Assembly: GCF_040954645.1 (NCBI RefSeq)
Contig: NC_092809.1
Coordinates: forward strand, 83,910,389 to 83,974,388
Source of the DNA: Diabrotica undecimpunctata
Lineage: Eukaryota; Arthropoda; Insecta; Coleoptera; Chrysomelidae
Length of the DNA: 64,000 nt
Direction: 5' to 3'
Part shown: piece after piece, positions 35,250 through 48,966 of the stretch
Layout: every line of letters starts with the position of its first letter
How positions within the stretch are numbered: the first letter of the stretch is position 1
The notes under the pieces: model-generated
The model's database searches: none
What the model was told of the DNA's origin: nothing
What the model saw: the letters and a program-made list of their open reading frames with translations, nothing else
Translations under genes and position numbers: made by a program

Positions 35250-36955
35250 GGATTTTTATCGAATTTGGTTAATCGGCTATATTGGCGTCAATTTTGGTCC
35301 CAGAGTCAATCGAATGAACATTTCCTACATAAAATTGGCCGCTTGTTCTTCTGCCATACTCGGAATTTTCCTACATCTAACGGTTCGTGAGAAAAATTTC
35401 CACTTGGATGTCTGTATTTGCTGAAAATTTCATGAAAACTAAAAGTGTATATTTTGTTTAAAATTTTAATTATTTCGATTAACGGTGGCCTGCTGATTAA
35501 AAAAATCTAAACACGTTGCTAGAAATTATGCACCGTTTGGCCGGAAAATCGAAACAACTGTAGATTATTGGATTTTTATCAAATTTCGTTAATCGGCTAT
35601 ATTGACGTCAATTTTGATCTGAGAGTCAAGCGAATGAACATTTCCTACATAAAATTGGCCGCTTGTTCTTCTGCCATACCCGGAATTTTCCTACATCTAA
35701 CGGTTCGTGAGAAAAATTTCCACTTGGATGTCTGTATTTGCTGAAAATTTCGTGAAAACTAAAAGTGTATATTTTGTTTAAAATTTTAATTATTTCGATT
35801 AACGGTGGCCTGCTGATTAGAAAAATCTAAACACGTTGCTAGAAATTATGCACCGTTTGGCCGGAAAATCGAAACAACTGTAGATTATTGGATTTTTATC
35901 AAATTTCGTTAATCGGCTATATTGACGTCAATTTTGGTCTGAGAGTCAAGCGAATGAACATTTTCTACATAAAATTGGCCGCTCGTTCTTCTGCCATACT
36001 CGGAATTTTCCTACATCTAACGGTTCGTGAGAAAAATTTCCACTTGGATGTCTGTATTTGCTGAAAATTTCGTGAAAATTAAAAGTGTATATTTTTTTTT
36101 TAAATTTTAATTATTTCGATTAAGAGTGCCCTGCTGATTAAAAAAATCTAAACACGTTGCCAGAAAATATGCACCGTTTGGCCGGAAAATCGAAAAAAAC
36201 TGTAGATTATTGGATTTTTATCAAATTTCGTTAATCGGCTATATTGACGTCAATTTTGGTCTGAGAGTCAAGCGAATGAACATTTTCTACATAAAATTGG
36301 CCGCTCGTTCTTCTGCCATACTCGGAATTTTCCTACATCTAACGGTTCGTGAGAAAAATTTCCACTTGTATGTCTGTATTTGATGAAAATTTCGTGAAAA
36401 TTAAAAGTGTATATTTCGTTTAAAATTTAAATTATTTCGATTAAGGGTGGCCTGCTGATTAAAAAAATCTACACATGTGGCTAAAAATTATGCAAATTTC
36501 GTTAATCGGCTATATTGACGTCAATTTTGGTCTGAGAGTCAAGCGAATGAACATTTCCTACATAAAATTGGTCGCTCGTTCTTCTGCCATACTCGGAATT
36601 TTCCTACATCTAGCGGTTCGTGAGAAAAATTTTCACTTGGATGTCTGTATTTGCTGAAAATTTCGTGAAAATTAAAAGTGTATATTTCGTTTAAAATTTA
36701 AATTATTTCGATTAAGGGTGGCCTGCTGATTAAAAAAATCTACACATATGGCTAAAAATTATGCACCGTTTTGCCGGAAAATGGAAAAAACTGTAGATTT
36801 TTTAATTCGATTTTTCTTTTTTTCCGGCAAACTGGGGTTAAGCGAACAGAAAAAATCACATGCTTGCAATAAGCTGGACCAAGTGCATGTACCGAAACAA
36901 TAAACAAAATTTTTTTTTTGGAAAATTTGAAAAAAATGTTCCAAGGGGTACCCTT
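35250..36955 (-). repeat. Block 2 segment: L, truncated unit, S S S
   Basis: L ends at 36955; truncated unit 36212 to about 36492; three S. Matches 43185-44618 at offset 7935 up to 36211, but that copy lacks the truncated unit. The truncated unit itself matches the one ending at 31091 (offset 5401-5402). Confidence 0.86.
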
Positions 36956-38710
36956 GGATTTTTATCGAATTTGGTTAATCGGCTATATTGGCGTCAATTT
37001 TGGTCCGAGAGTCAAGCGAATGAACATTTCCTACATAAAATTGGCCGCTTGTTCTTCTGCCATACTCGGAATTTTCCTACATCTAACGGTTCGTGAGAAA
37101 AATTTCCACTTGGATGTCTGTATTTGCTGAAAATTTCGTGAAAACTAAAAGTGTATATTTTGTTTAAAATTTTAATTATTTCGATTAACGGTGGCCTGCT
37201 GATTAAAAAAATCTAAAACACGTTGCTAGAAATTATGCACCGTTTGGCCGGAAAATCGAAACAACTGTAGATTATTGGATTTTTATCAAATTTCGTTAAT
37301 CGGCTATATTGACGTCAATTTTGATCTGAGAGTCAAGCGAATGAACATTTCCTACATAAAATTGGCCGCTTGTTCTTCTGCCATACTCGGAATTTTCCTA
37401 CATCTAACGGTTCGTGAGAAAAATTTCCACTTGGATGTCTGTATTTGCTGAAAATTTCGTGAAAACTAAAAGTGTATATTTTGTTTAAAATTTTAATTAT
37501 TTCGATTAACGGTGGCCTGCTGATTAAAAAAATCTAAACACGTTGCCAGAAATTATGCACCGTTTGGCCGGAAAATCGAAAAAACTGTAGATTACTGGAT
37601 TTTTATCAAATTTCGTTAATCGGCTATGTTGGCGTCAATTATGCTCCGAGAGTCAAGCGAATGAACATTTTTTACATAAATTGGCCGCTCGTTCTTCTGC
37701 CATACTCGGAATTTTCCTACATCTAACGGTTCGTGAGAAAAATTTTCACTTGAATGTCTGTATTTGCTGAAAATTTCGTGAAAATTAAAAGTGTATATAT
37801 TTTTTTAAATTTTAATTATTTCGATTAATGGTGGCCTGCTGATTAAAAAAATCTAAACACGTTGCCAGAAATTATGCACCGTTTGGCCGGAAAATCGAAA
37901 AAACTATAGATTATTGGATTTTTATCAAATTTCGTTAATCGGCTATATTGACGTCAATTTTTGTCTGACAGTCAAGCGAATGAACATTTCCTACATAAAA
38001 TTGGCCGCTCGTTCTTCTGCCATACTAGAAATTTTCCTACATCTAGCGGTTCGTGAGAAAAATTTCCACTTGGATGTCTGTATTTGCTGAAAATTTCGTG
38101 AAAATTAAAAGTGTATATTTTTTTTTAAATTTTAATTATTTCGATTAAGGGTGGCCTGCTGATTAAAAAAATTTAAACACGTTGCTAGAAATTATGCACC
38201 CTTTGGCCGGAAAATCGGAAAAACTGTAGATTATTGGATTTTTATCAAATTTCGTTAATCGGCTATATTGGCGTCAATTTTGGTCCGTGAGTCAAGCGAA
38301 TGAACATTTTCTACATAAAATTGGCCGCTTGTTCTTCTGCCATACTCAGAATTTTCCTACATCTATCGGTTCGTGAGAAAAATTTCCACTTGGATGTCTC
38401 TATTTGCTGAAAATTTCGTGAAAATTAAAAGTGTATATTTCGTTTAAAATTTGAATTATTTCGATTACAGGTGGCCTGCTGATTAAAAAAATCTACACAT
38501 GTGGCTAAGAATTATGCACTGTTTTGCCGGAAAATGGAAAAAACTGTAGATTTTTTAATTCGATTTTTCCTCTTTTCCGGCAAACTGGGGTTAAGCAAAC
38601 AGAAAAAGTCACATGCTTGCAATAAGCTGGACCAAGTGCATGTACCGAAACAATAAACAAAATTTTTTTTTTGGAAAATTTGAAAAAAAATGTTCCAAGG
38701 GGGTACCCTT
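36956..38710 (-). repeat. Block 2 segment: L S S S S (1755 bp)
   Basis: L 38236-38710 and four S. A composite: the left part follows the 44619-44938 type (GTGAAAACTAAAAGTG, TTTTGTTTAAAATTT), and from 37597 it follows 21081-22194 at offset 16516. Confidence 0.87.
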
Positions 38711-40786
38711 GGATTTTTATCGAATTTGGTTAATCGGCTATATTCACGTCAATTTTGGTCTGACAGTCAAGCGAATGAACATTTCTTACATAAAATTGGA
38801 TGCTCGTTCTTCTGCCATACTAGGAATTTTTCTACATCTACCGGTTCGTGAGAAAAATTTCCACGTGGATGTCTGTATTTGCTGAAAATTTCGTAAAAAT
38901 TAAAAGTGTATATTTTTTTTTTAAATTTTAATTATTTCGATTAAGGGTGGCCTGCTGATTAAAAAAATCTAAACACGTTGCCAGAAATTAAGCACCCTTT
39001 GGCCGGAAAATCGAAAAAACTGTAAATTATTGGATTTTTATCAAATTTCGTTAATCGGCTATATTGACGTCAATTTTGGTCTGAGAGTCAAGCGAATGAA
39101 CATTTCCTACATAAAATTGGCCGCTCGTTCTTCTGTTATACTCGGACATTTCCTACATCTAACGGTTCGTAAGAAAAATTTCCACTTGGATGTCTGTATT
39201 TGCTGAAAATTTCGTGAAAATTAAAAGTGTATATTTAGTTTAGAATTTTAATTATTTCGATTAAAGTTGACCTGCTGATTAAAAAAATCTAAACACGTTG
39301 CCAGAAATTATGCACTGTTTGGCCGGAAAATCGAAAAAACTGTAGATTATTGGATTTTTATCAAATTTCGTTAATCGGCTATGTTGGCGTCAATTATGCT
39401 CCGAGAGTCAAGCGAATGAACATTTTCTACATAAAATTGGCCGCTCGTTCTTCTGCCATACTCGGAATTTTCCTACATCTAACGGTTCGTGAGAAAAATT
39501 TCCACTTGGATGTCTGTATTTGCTGAAAATTTCGTGAAAATTAAAAGTGTATATTTTTTTTTAATTTTAATTATTTCGATTAAGGGTGGCCGGCTGATTA
39601 AAAAAATCCAAACACTTTGCCAGAAATTATGCACCGTTTGGCCGAAAAATCGAAAAAACTGTAAATTATTGGATTTTTAACAAATTTCGTTAATCGGCTA
39701 TATTGACGTCAATTTTGGTCCGTGAGTCAAGCGAATGAACATTTTCTACATAAAATTGGCCGCTCGTTCTTCTGCCATACTCGGAATTTTCCTACATCTA
39801 TCGGTTCGTGAGAAAAATTTCCACTTGGATGTCTGTATTTGCTGAAAATTTCGTGAAAATTAAAAGTGTATATTTAGTTTAGAATTTTAATTATTTCGAT
39901 TAAAGTTGACCCGCTGATTAAAAAAATCTAAACACGTTGCCAGAAATTATGCACCGTTTGGCCGGAAAATCGAAAAAACTGTAGATTATTGGATTTTTAT
40001 CAAATTTCGTTAATCGGCTATATTGACGTCAATTTTTGTCTGACAGTCAAGCGAATGAACATTTCCTACATAAAATTGGCCGCTCGTTCTTCTGCCATGC
40101 TAGAAATTTTCCTACATCTAGCGGTTCGTGAGAAAAATTTCCACTTGGATGTCTGTATTTGCTGAAAATTTCGTGAAAATTAAAAGTGTATATATTTTTT
40201 TAAATTTTAATTATTTCGATTAAGGGTGGCCTGCTGATTAAAAAAATTTAAACACGTTGCTAGAAATTATGCACCCTTTGGCCGGAAAATCGGAAAAACT
40301 GTAGATTATTGGATTTTTATCAAATGTCGTTAATCGGCTATATTGGCGTCAATTTTGGTCCGTGAGTCAAGCGAATGAACATTTTCTACATAAAATTGGC
40401 CGCTCGTTCTTCTGCCATACTCAGAATTTTCCTACATCTAACGGTTCGTGAGAAAAATTTCCACTTGGATGTCTCTATTTGCTGAAAATTTCGTGAAAAT
40501 TAAAAGTGTATATTTCGTTTAAAATTTAAATTATTTCGATTACAGGTGGCCTGCTGATTAAAAAAATCTACACATGTGGCTAAGAATTATGCACTGTTTT
40601 GCCGGAAAATGGAAAAAAACTGTAGATTTTTTAATTCGATTTTTCCTCTTTTCCGGCAAACTGGGGTTAAGCAAACAGAAAAAGTCACATGCTTGCAATA
40701 AGCTGGACCAAGTGCATGTACCGAAACAATAAACAAATTTTTTTTTTTTGGAAAATTTGAAAAAAATGTTCCAAGGGGGTACCCTT
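38711..40786 (-). repeat. Block 2 segment: L S S S S S (2076 bp)
   Basis: L 40311-40786 and five S. Third copy of the 22195-24266 type, offset 16516-16519, with the full five S units. Confidence 0.88.
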
Positions 40787-43184
40787 GGATTTTTATCGAA
40801 TTTGGTTAATCGGCTATATTCACGTCAATTTTGGTCTGACAGTCAAGCGAATGAACATTTCTTACATAAAATTGGATGCTCGTTCTTCTGCCATACTAGG
40901 AATTTTTCTACATCTAGCGGTTCGTGAGAAAAATTTCCACTTGGATGTCTGTATTTGCTGAAAATTTCGTGAAAATTAAAAGTGTATATTTTTTTTTAAA
41001 TTTTAATTATTTCGATTAAGGGTGGCCTGCTGATTAAAAAAATCTAAACACGTTGCCAGAAATTAAGCACCCTTTGGCCGGAAAATCGAAAAAACTGTAG
41101 ATTATTGGATTTTTATCAAATTTCGTTAATCGGCTATATTGACGTCAATTTTGGTCTGAGAGTCAAGCGAATGAACATTTCCTACATAAAATTGGCCGCT
41201 CGTTCTTCTGCCATACTCGGAATTTTCCTACATCTAACGGTTCGTAAGAAAAATTTCCACTTGGATGTCTGTATTTGCTGAAAATTTCGTGAAAATTAAA
41301 AGTGTATATTTAGTTTAGAATTTTAATTATTTCGATTAAAGTTGACCTGCTGATTAAAAAAAATCTAAACACGTTGCCAGAAATTATGCACCGTTTGGCC
41401 GGAAAATCGAAAAAACTGTAGATTATTGGATTTTTATCAAATTTTGTTAATCGGCTATATTCACGTCAATTTTGGTCTGACAGTCAAGCGAATGAACATT
41501 TCTTACATAAAATTGGATGCTCGTTCTTCTGCCATACTAGGAATTTTTCTACATCTAGCGGTTCGTGAGAAAAATTTCCACTTGGATGTCTGTATTTGCT
41601 GAAAATTTCGTGAAAATTAAAAGTGTATATTTTTTTTTTAATTTTAATTATTTCGATTAAAAGTGGCCTGCTGATTAAAAAAATCTAAACACGTTGCCAG
41701 AAATTAAGCACCCTTTGGCCGGAAAATCGAAAAAACTGTAGATTATTGGATTTTTATCAAATTTCGTTAATCGGCTATATTGACGTCAATTTTGGTCTGA
41801 AAGTCAAGCGAATGAACATTTCCTACATAAAATTGGCCGCTCGTTCTTCAGCCATACTCAGAATTTTCCTACATCTAACGATTCGTGAGTAATATTTCCA
41901 CTTGGATGTCTGTATTTGCTGAAAATTTCGTGAAAATTAAAAGTGTATATATTTTTTTTTTAATTTTAATTATTTCGATTAAGGATGGCCGGCTGATTAA
42001 AAAAATCCAAACACGTTGCCAGAAATTATGCACCGTTTGCCGAAAAATCGAAAAAACTGTAGATTATTGGATTTTTATCAAATTTCGTTAATCGGCTATA
42101 CTGACGTCCATTTTGGTCTGAGAGTCAAGCAAATGAACATTTCCTACATAAAATTGGCCGCTTGTTCTTCTGCCATACTCGGAATTTTCCTACATCTAAC
42201 GGTTCGTGAGAAAAATTTCCACTTGGATGTCTGTATTTGCTGAAAATTTCGTGAAAACTAAAAGTGTATATTTTGTTTAAAATTTTAATTATTTCGATTA
42301 ACGGTGGCCTGCTGATTAAAAAAATCTAAACACGTTGCTAGAAATTATGCACCGTTTGGCCGGAAAATCGAAACAACTGTAGATTATTGGATTTTTATCA
42401 AATTTCGTTAATCGGCTATATTGACGTCAATTTTGATCTGAGAGTCAAGCGAATGAACATTTCCTACATAAAATTGGCCGCTTGTTCTTCTGCCATACCC
42501 GGAATTTTCCTACATCTAACGGTTCGTGAGAAAAATTTCCACTTGGATGTCTGTATTTGCTGAAAATTTCGTGAAAACTAAAAGTGTATATTTTGTTTAA
42601 AATTTTAATTATTTCGATTAACGGTGGCCTGCTGATTAGAAAAATCTAAACACGTTGCTAGAAATTATGCACCGTTTGGCCGGAAAATCGAAACAACTGT
42701 AGATTATTGGATTTTTTATCAAATTTCGTTAATCGGCTATATTGACGTCAATTTTGGTCTGAGAGTAAAGCGAATGAACATTTCCTACATAAAATTGGTC
42801 GCTCGTTCTTCTGCCATACTCGGAATTTTCCTACATCTAACGGTTCGTGAGAAAAATTTTCACTTGTATGTCTGTATTTGCTGAAAATTTCGTGAAAATT
42901 AAAAGTGTATATATTTTTTTAAATTTTAATTATTTTGATTAAGGGTGGCCTGCTGATTAAAAAAATCTAAACACATTGCCAGAAATTATGCACCGTTTGG
43001 CCGGAAAATGGAAAAAACTGTAGATTTTTTAATTCGATTTTTCTTTTTTTCCGGCAAACTGGGGTTAAGCGAACAGAAAAAATCACATGCTTGCAATAAG
43101 CTGGACCAAGTGCATGTACCGAAACAATAAACAAAATTTTTTTTTTTGGAAAATTTGAAAAAAATGTTCCAAGGGGGTACCCTT
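40787..43184 (-). repeat. Block 2 segment: L S x6 (2398 bp)
   Basis: L 42709-43184 and six S. The left four S follow 27774-29053 (offset 13013-13016), then near 42160 the sequence changes to the GTGAAAACTAAAAGTG type that follows 35250-35889. A copy-switch junction lies inside the S at 42069-42388. Confidence 0.87.
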
Positions 43185-44618
43185 GGATTTTTATCGAATT
43201 TGGTTAATCGGCTATATTGGCGTCAATTTTGGTCCCAGAGTCAATCGAATGAACATTTCCTACATAAAATTGGCCGCTTGTTCTTCTGCCATACTCGGAA
43301 TTTTCCTACATCTAACGGTTCGTGAGAAAAATTTCCACTTGGATGTCTGTATTTGCTGAAAATTTCATGAAAACTAAAAGTGTATATTTTGTTTAAAATT
43401 TTAATTATTTCGATTAACGGTGGCCTGCTGATTAAAAAAATCTAAACACGTTGCTAGAAATTATGCACCGTTTGGCCGGAAAATCGAAACAACTGTAGAT
43501 TATTGGATTTTTATCAAATTTCGTTAATCGGCTATATTGACGTCAATTTTGATCTGAGAGTCAAGCGAATGAACATTTCCTACATAAAATTGGCCGCTTG
43601 TTCTTCTGCCATACCCGGAATTTTCCTACATCTAACGGTTCGTGAGAAAAATTTCCACTTGGATGTCTGTATTTGCTGAAAATTTCGTGAAAACTAAAAG
43701 TGTATATTTTGTTTAAAATTTTAATTATTTCGATTAACGGTGGCCTGCTGATTAGAAAAATCTAAACACGTTGCTAGAAATTATGCACCGTTTGGCCGGA
43801 AAATCGAAACAACTGTAGATTATTGGATTTTTATCAAATTTCGTTAATCGGCTATATTGACGTCAATTTTGGTCTGAGAGTCAAGCGAATGAACATTTTC
43901 TACATAAAATTGGCCGCTCGTTCTTCTGCCATACTCGGAATTTTCCTACATCTAACGGTTCGTGAGAAAAATTTCCACTTGGATGTCTGTATTTGCTGAA
44001 AATTTCGTGAAAATTAAAAGTGTATATTTTTTTTTAAATTTTAATTATTTCGATTAAGAGTGCCCTGCTGATTAAAAAAATCTAAACACGTTGCCAGAAA
44101 ATATGCACCGTTTGGCCGGAAAATCGAAAAAACTGTAGATTATTGGATTTTTATCAAATTTCGTTAATCGGCTATATTGACGTCAATTTTGGTCTGAGAG
44201 TCAAGCGAATGAACATTTTCTACATAAAATTGGCCGCTCGTTCTTCTGCCATACTCGGAATTTTCCTACATCTAACGGTTCGTGAGAAAAATTTCCACTT
44301 GTATGTCTGTATTTGATGAAAATTTCGTGAAAATTAAAAGTGTATATTTCGTTTAAAATTTAAATTATTTCGATTAAGGGTGGCCTGCTGATTAAAAAAA
44401 TCTACACATATGGCTAAAAATTATGCACCGTTTTGCCGGAAAATGGAAAAAACTGTAGATTTTTTAATTCGATTTTTCTTTTTTTCCGGCAAACTGGGGT
44501 TAAGCGAACAGAAAAAATCACATGCTTGCAATAAGCTGGACCAAGTGCATGTACCGAAACAATAAACAAAATTTTTTTTTTGGAAAATTTGAAAAAAATG
44601 TTCCAAGGGGGTACCCTT
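43185..44618 (-). repeat. Block 2 segment: L S S S (1434 bp)
   Basis: L 44145-44618 and three S, matching 35250-36211 at offset 7933-7935. Shares CTACACATATGGC with the L at 36493-36955. Confidence 0.88.
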
Positions 44619-46053
44619 GGATTTTTATCGAATTTGGTTAATCGGCTATATTGGCGTCAATTTTGGTCCGAGAGTCAAGCGAATGAACATTTCCTACATA
44701 AAATTGGCCGCTTGTTCTTCTGCCATACTCGGAATTTTCCTACATCTAACGGTTCGTGAGAAAAATTTCCACTTGGATGTCTGTATTTGCTGAAAATTTC
44801 GTGAAAACTAAAAGTGTATATTTTGTTTAAAATTTTAATTATTTCGATTAACGGTGGCCTGCTGATTAAAAAAATCTAAACACGTTGCTAGAAATTATGC
44901 ACCGTTTGGCCGGAAAATCGAAACAACTGTAGATTATTGGATTTTTATCAAATTTCGTTAATCGGCTATATTGACGTCAATTTTGATCTGAGAGTCAAGC
45001 GAATGAACATTTCCTACATAAAATTGGCCGCTTGTTCTTTTGCCATACCCGGAATTTTCCTACATCTAACGGTTCGTGAGAAAAATTTCCACTTGGATGT
45101 CTGTATTTGCTGAAAATTTCGTGAAAACTAAAAGTGTATATTTTGTTTAAAATTTTAATTATTTCGATTAACGGTGGCCTGCTGATTAGAAAAATCTAAA
45201 CACGTTGCTAGAAATTATGCACCGTTTGGCCGAAAAATCGAAACAACTGTAGATTATTGGATTTTTATCAAATTTCGTTAATCGGCTATATTGACGTCAA
45301 TTTTGGTCTGAGAGTAAAGCGAATGAACATTTCCTACATAAAATTGGTCGCTCGTTCTTCTGCCATACGCGGAATTTTCCTACATCTAACGGTTCGTGAG
45401 AAAAATTTTCACTTGTATGTCTGTATTTGCTGAAAATTTCGTGAAAATTAAAAGTGTATATATTTTTTTAAATTTTAATTATTTTGATTAAGGGTGGCCT
45501 GCTGATTAAAAAAATCTAAACACGTTGCCAGAAATTATGCACCATTTGGCCGAAAAATCGAAAAAACTGTAGATTATTGGATTTTTATCAAATTTCGTTA
45601 ATCGGCTATATTCACGTCAATTTTGGTCTGACAGTCAAGCGAATGAACATTTCCTACATAAAATTGGTTGCTCGTTCTTCTGCCATACTAGGAATTTTCC
45701 TACATCTAGCGGTTCGTGAGAAAAATTTTCACTTGGATGTCTGTATTTGCTGAAAATTTCGTGAAAATTAAAAGTGTATATTTCGTTTAAAATTTAAATT
45801 ATTTCGATTAAGGGTGGCCTGCTGATTAAAAAAATCTTCACATGTGGCTAAAAATTATGCACCGTTTTGCCGGAAAATGGAAAAAACTGTAGATTTTTTA
45901 ATTCGATTTTTCTTTTTTTCCGGCAAACTGGGGTTAAGCGAACAGAAAAAATCACATGCTTGCAATAAGCTGGACCAAGTGCATGTACCGAAACAATAAA
46001 CAAAATTTTTTTTTTTGGAAAATTTGAAAAAAATGTTCCAAGGGGGTACCCTT
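44619..46053 (-). repeat. Block 2 segment: L S S S (1435 bp)
   Basis: L 45579-46053 and three S. Carries GTTCTTTTGCCATACCC at about 45035 and ATCTTCACATGTGG at about 45835 as private marks. Confidence 0.87.
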
Positions 46054-46891
46054 GGATTTTTATCGAATTTGGTTAATCGGCTATATTGGCGTCAATTTTG
46101 GTCCGAGAGTCAAGGCGTATGAACATTTCCTACATAAAATTGGACGCTTGTTCTTCTGCCATACTCGGAATTTTCCTACATCTAACGGTTCGTGAGAAAA
46201 ATTTTCACTTGGATGTCTGTATTTGCTGAAAATTTCGTGAAAATTAAAAGTGTATATATTTTTTTAAATTTTAATTATTTCGATTAAGGGTGGCCTGCTG
46301 ATTAAAAAAATCTAAACACATTGCCAGAAATTATGCACCGTTTGGCCGGAAAATGGAAAAAACTGTAGATTTTTTAATTCGATTTTTCTTTTTTTCCGGC
46401 AAACTGGGGTTAAGCGAACAGAAAAAATCACATGCTTGCAATAAGCTGGACCAAGTGCATGTACCGAAACAATAAACAAAAATTTTTTTTTTTGGAAAAT
46501 TTGAAAAAAATGTTCCAAGTGGGTACCCCTTGGATTTTTATCGAATTTGGTTAATCGGCTATATTGGCGTCAATTTTGGTCCGAGAGTCAAGCGAATGAA
46601 CATTTTCTACATAAAATTGGCCGCTCGTTCTTCTGCCATACTCGGAATTTTCCTACATCTAACGGTTCGTGAGCCTACACATGTGGCTAAAAATTATGCA
46701 CCGTTTTGCCGGAAAATGGAAAAAACTGTAGATTTTTTAATTCGATTTTTCTTTTTTTCCGGCAAACTGGGGTTAAGCGAACAGAAAAAATTACATGCTT
46801 GCAATAAGCTGGACCAAGTGCATGTACCGAAACAATAAACAAAATTTTTTTTTTGGAAAATTTGAAAAAAATGTTCCAAGGGGGTACCCTT
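46054..46891 (-). repeat. Block 2 L L pair, second with internal deletion
   Basis: Full L 46054-46531 (478 bp) and deleted L 46532-46891 (360 bp). Duplicate of 33622-34454 at offset 12432-12437, with the same GTGAG to CCTACACATG junction. Confidence 0.9.
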
Positions 46892-48966
46892 GGATTTTTA
46901 TCGAATTTGGTTAATCGGCTATATTGGCGTCAATTTTGGTCCGAGAGTCAAGCGAATGAACATTTCCTACATAAAATTGGCCGCTTGTTCTTCTGCCATA
47001 CTCGGAATTTTCCTACATCTAACGGTTCGTGAGAAAAATTTCCACTTGGATGTCTGTATTTGCTGAAAATTTCGTGAAAACTAAAAGTGTATATTTTGTT
47101 TAAAATTTTAATTATTTCGATTAACGGTGGCCTGCTGATTAAAAAAATCTAAACACGTTGCTAGAAATTATGCACCGTTTGGCCGGAAAATCGAAACAAC
47201 TGTAGATTATTGGATTTTTATCAAATTTCGTTAATCGGCTATATTGACGTCAATTTTGATCTGAGAGTCAAGCGAATGAACATTTCCTACATAAAATTGG
47301 CCGCTTGTTCTTCTGCCATACCCGGAATTTTCCTACATCTAACAACGGTTCGTGAGAAAAATTTCCACTTGGATGTCTGTATTTGCTGAAAATTTCGTGA
47401 AAACTAAAAGTGTATATTTTGTTTAAAATTTTAATTATTTCGATTAACGGTGGCCTGCTGATTAGAAAAATCTAAACACGTTGCTAGAAATTATGCACCG
47501 TTTGGCCGGAAAATCGAAACAACTGTAGATTATTGGATTTTTATCAAATTTCGTTAATCGGCTATATTGACGTCAATTTTGGTCTGAGAGTAAAGCGAAT
47601 GAACATTTCCTACATAAAATTGGTCGCTCGTTCTTCTGCCATACTCGGAATTTTCCTACATCTAACGGTTCGTGAGAAAAATTTTCACTTGTATGTCTGG
47701 ATTTGCTGAAAATTTCGTGAAAATTAAAAGTGTATATATTTTTTAAATTTTAATTATTTTGATTAAGGGTGGCCTGCTGATTAAAAAAATCTAAACACGT
47801 TGCCAGAAATTATGCACCATTTGGCCGGAAAATCGAAAAAACTGTAGATTATTGGATTTTTATCAAATTTCGTTAATCGGCTATATTCACGTCAATTTTG
47901 GTCTGACAGTCAAGCGAATGAACATTTCCTACATAAAATTGGTTGCTCGTTCTTCTGCCATACTAGGAATTTTCCTACATCTAGCGGTTCGTGAGAAAAA
48001 TTTCCGATTGGATGTCTGTATTTGCTGAAAATTTCGTGAAAATTAAAAGTGTATATTTTTTTAAATTGTAATTATTTCGATTAAGGGTGGCCTGCTGATT
48101 AAAAAAATCTAAACACGTTGCCAGAAATTATGCAACCTTTGGCCGGAAAATCGAAAAAACTGTAGATTATTGGATTTTTATCAAATTTCGTTAATCGGCT
48201 ATATTGGCGTCAATTTTGGTCCGTGAGTCAAGCGAATGAACATTTTCTACATAAAATTGGCCGCTCGTTCATCTGCCATACTCAGAATTTTCCTACATCT
48301 AACGGTTCGTGAGAAAAATTTCCACTTGTATGTCTGTATTTGCTGAAAATTTCGTGAAAATTAAAAGTGTATATTTTTTTTTAAATTTTAATTATTTCGA
48401 TTAAGGGTGACCTGCTGATTAAAAAAATCTAAACACGTTGCCAGAAATTATGCACCGTTTGGCCGGAAAATCGAAAAAACTGTAGATTATTGGATTTTTA
48501 TCAAATTTCGTTAATCGGCTATATTGACGTCAATTATCGTCTGAGAGTCAAGCAAATGAACATTTCCTACATAAAATTGGCCGCTCGTTCTTCTGCCATA
48601 CTCGGAATTTTCTTACATCTAACGGTTTGTGAGAAAAATTTCCACTTGGATGTCTGTATTTGCTGAAAATTTCGTGAAAATTAAAAGTGTATATATTTTT
48701 TTAAATTTTAATTATTTCGATTAAGGGTGGCCTGCTGATTAAAAAAATCTAAACACATTGCCAGAAATTATGCACCGTTTGGGCCGGAAAATGGAAAAAA
48801 CTGTATATTTTTTAATTCGATTTTTCTTTTTTTCCGGCAAACTGGGGTTAAGCGAACAGAAAAAATCACATGCTTGCAATAAGCTGGACCAAGTGCATGT
48901 ACCGAAACAATAAACAAAAATTTTTTTTTGGAAAATTTGAAAAAAATGTTCCAAGTGGGTACCCTT
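46892..48966 (-). repeat. Block 2 segment: L S S S S S (2075 bp)
   Basis: L 48492-48966 and five S. A 3-base AAC duplication (CTAACAACGG) at about 47340 makes one S 323 bp. Three S units match 32195-33144 at offset 15340-15347. Confidence 0.87.
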
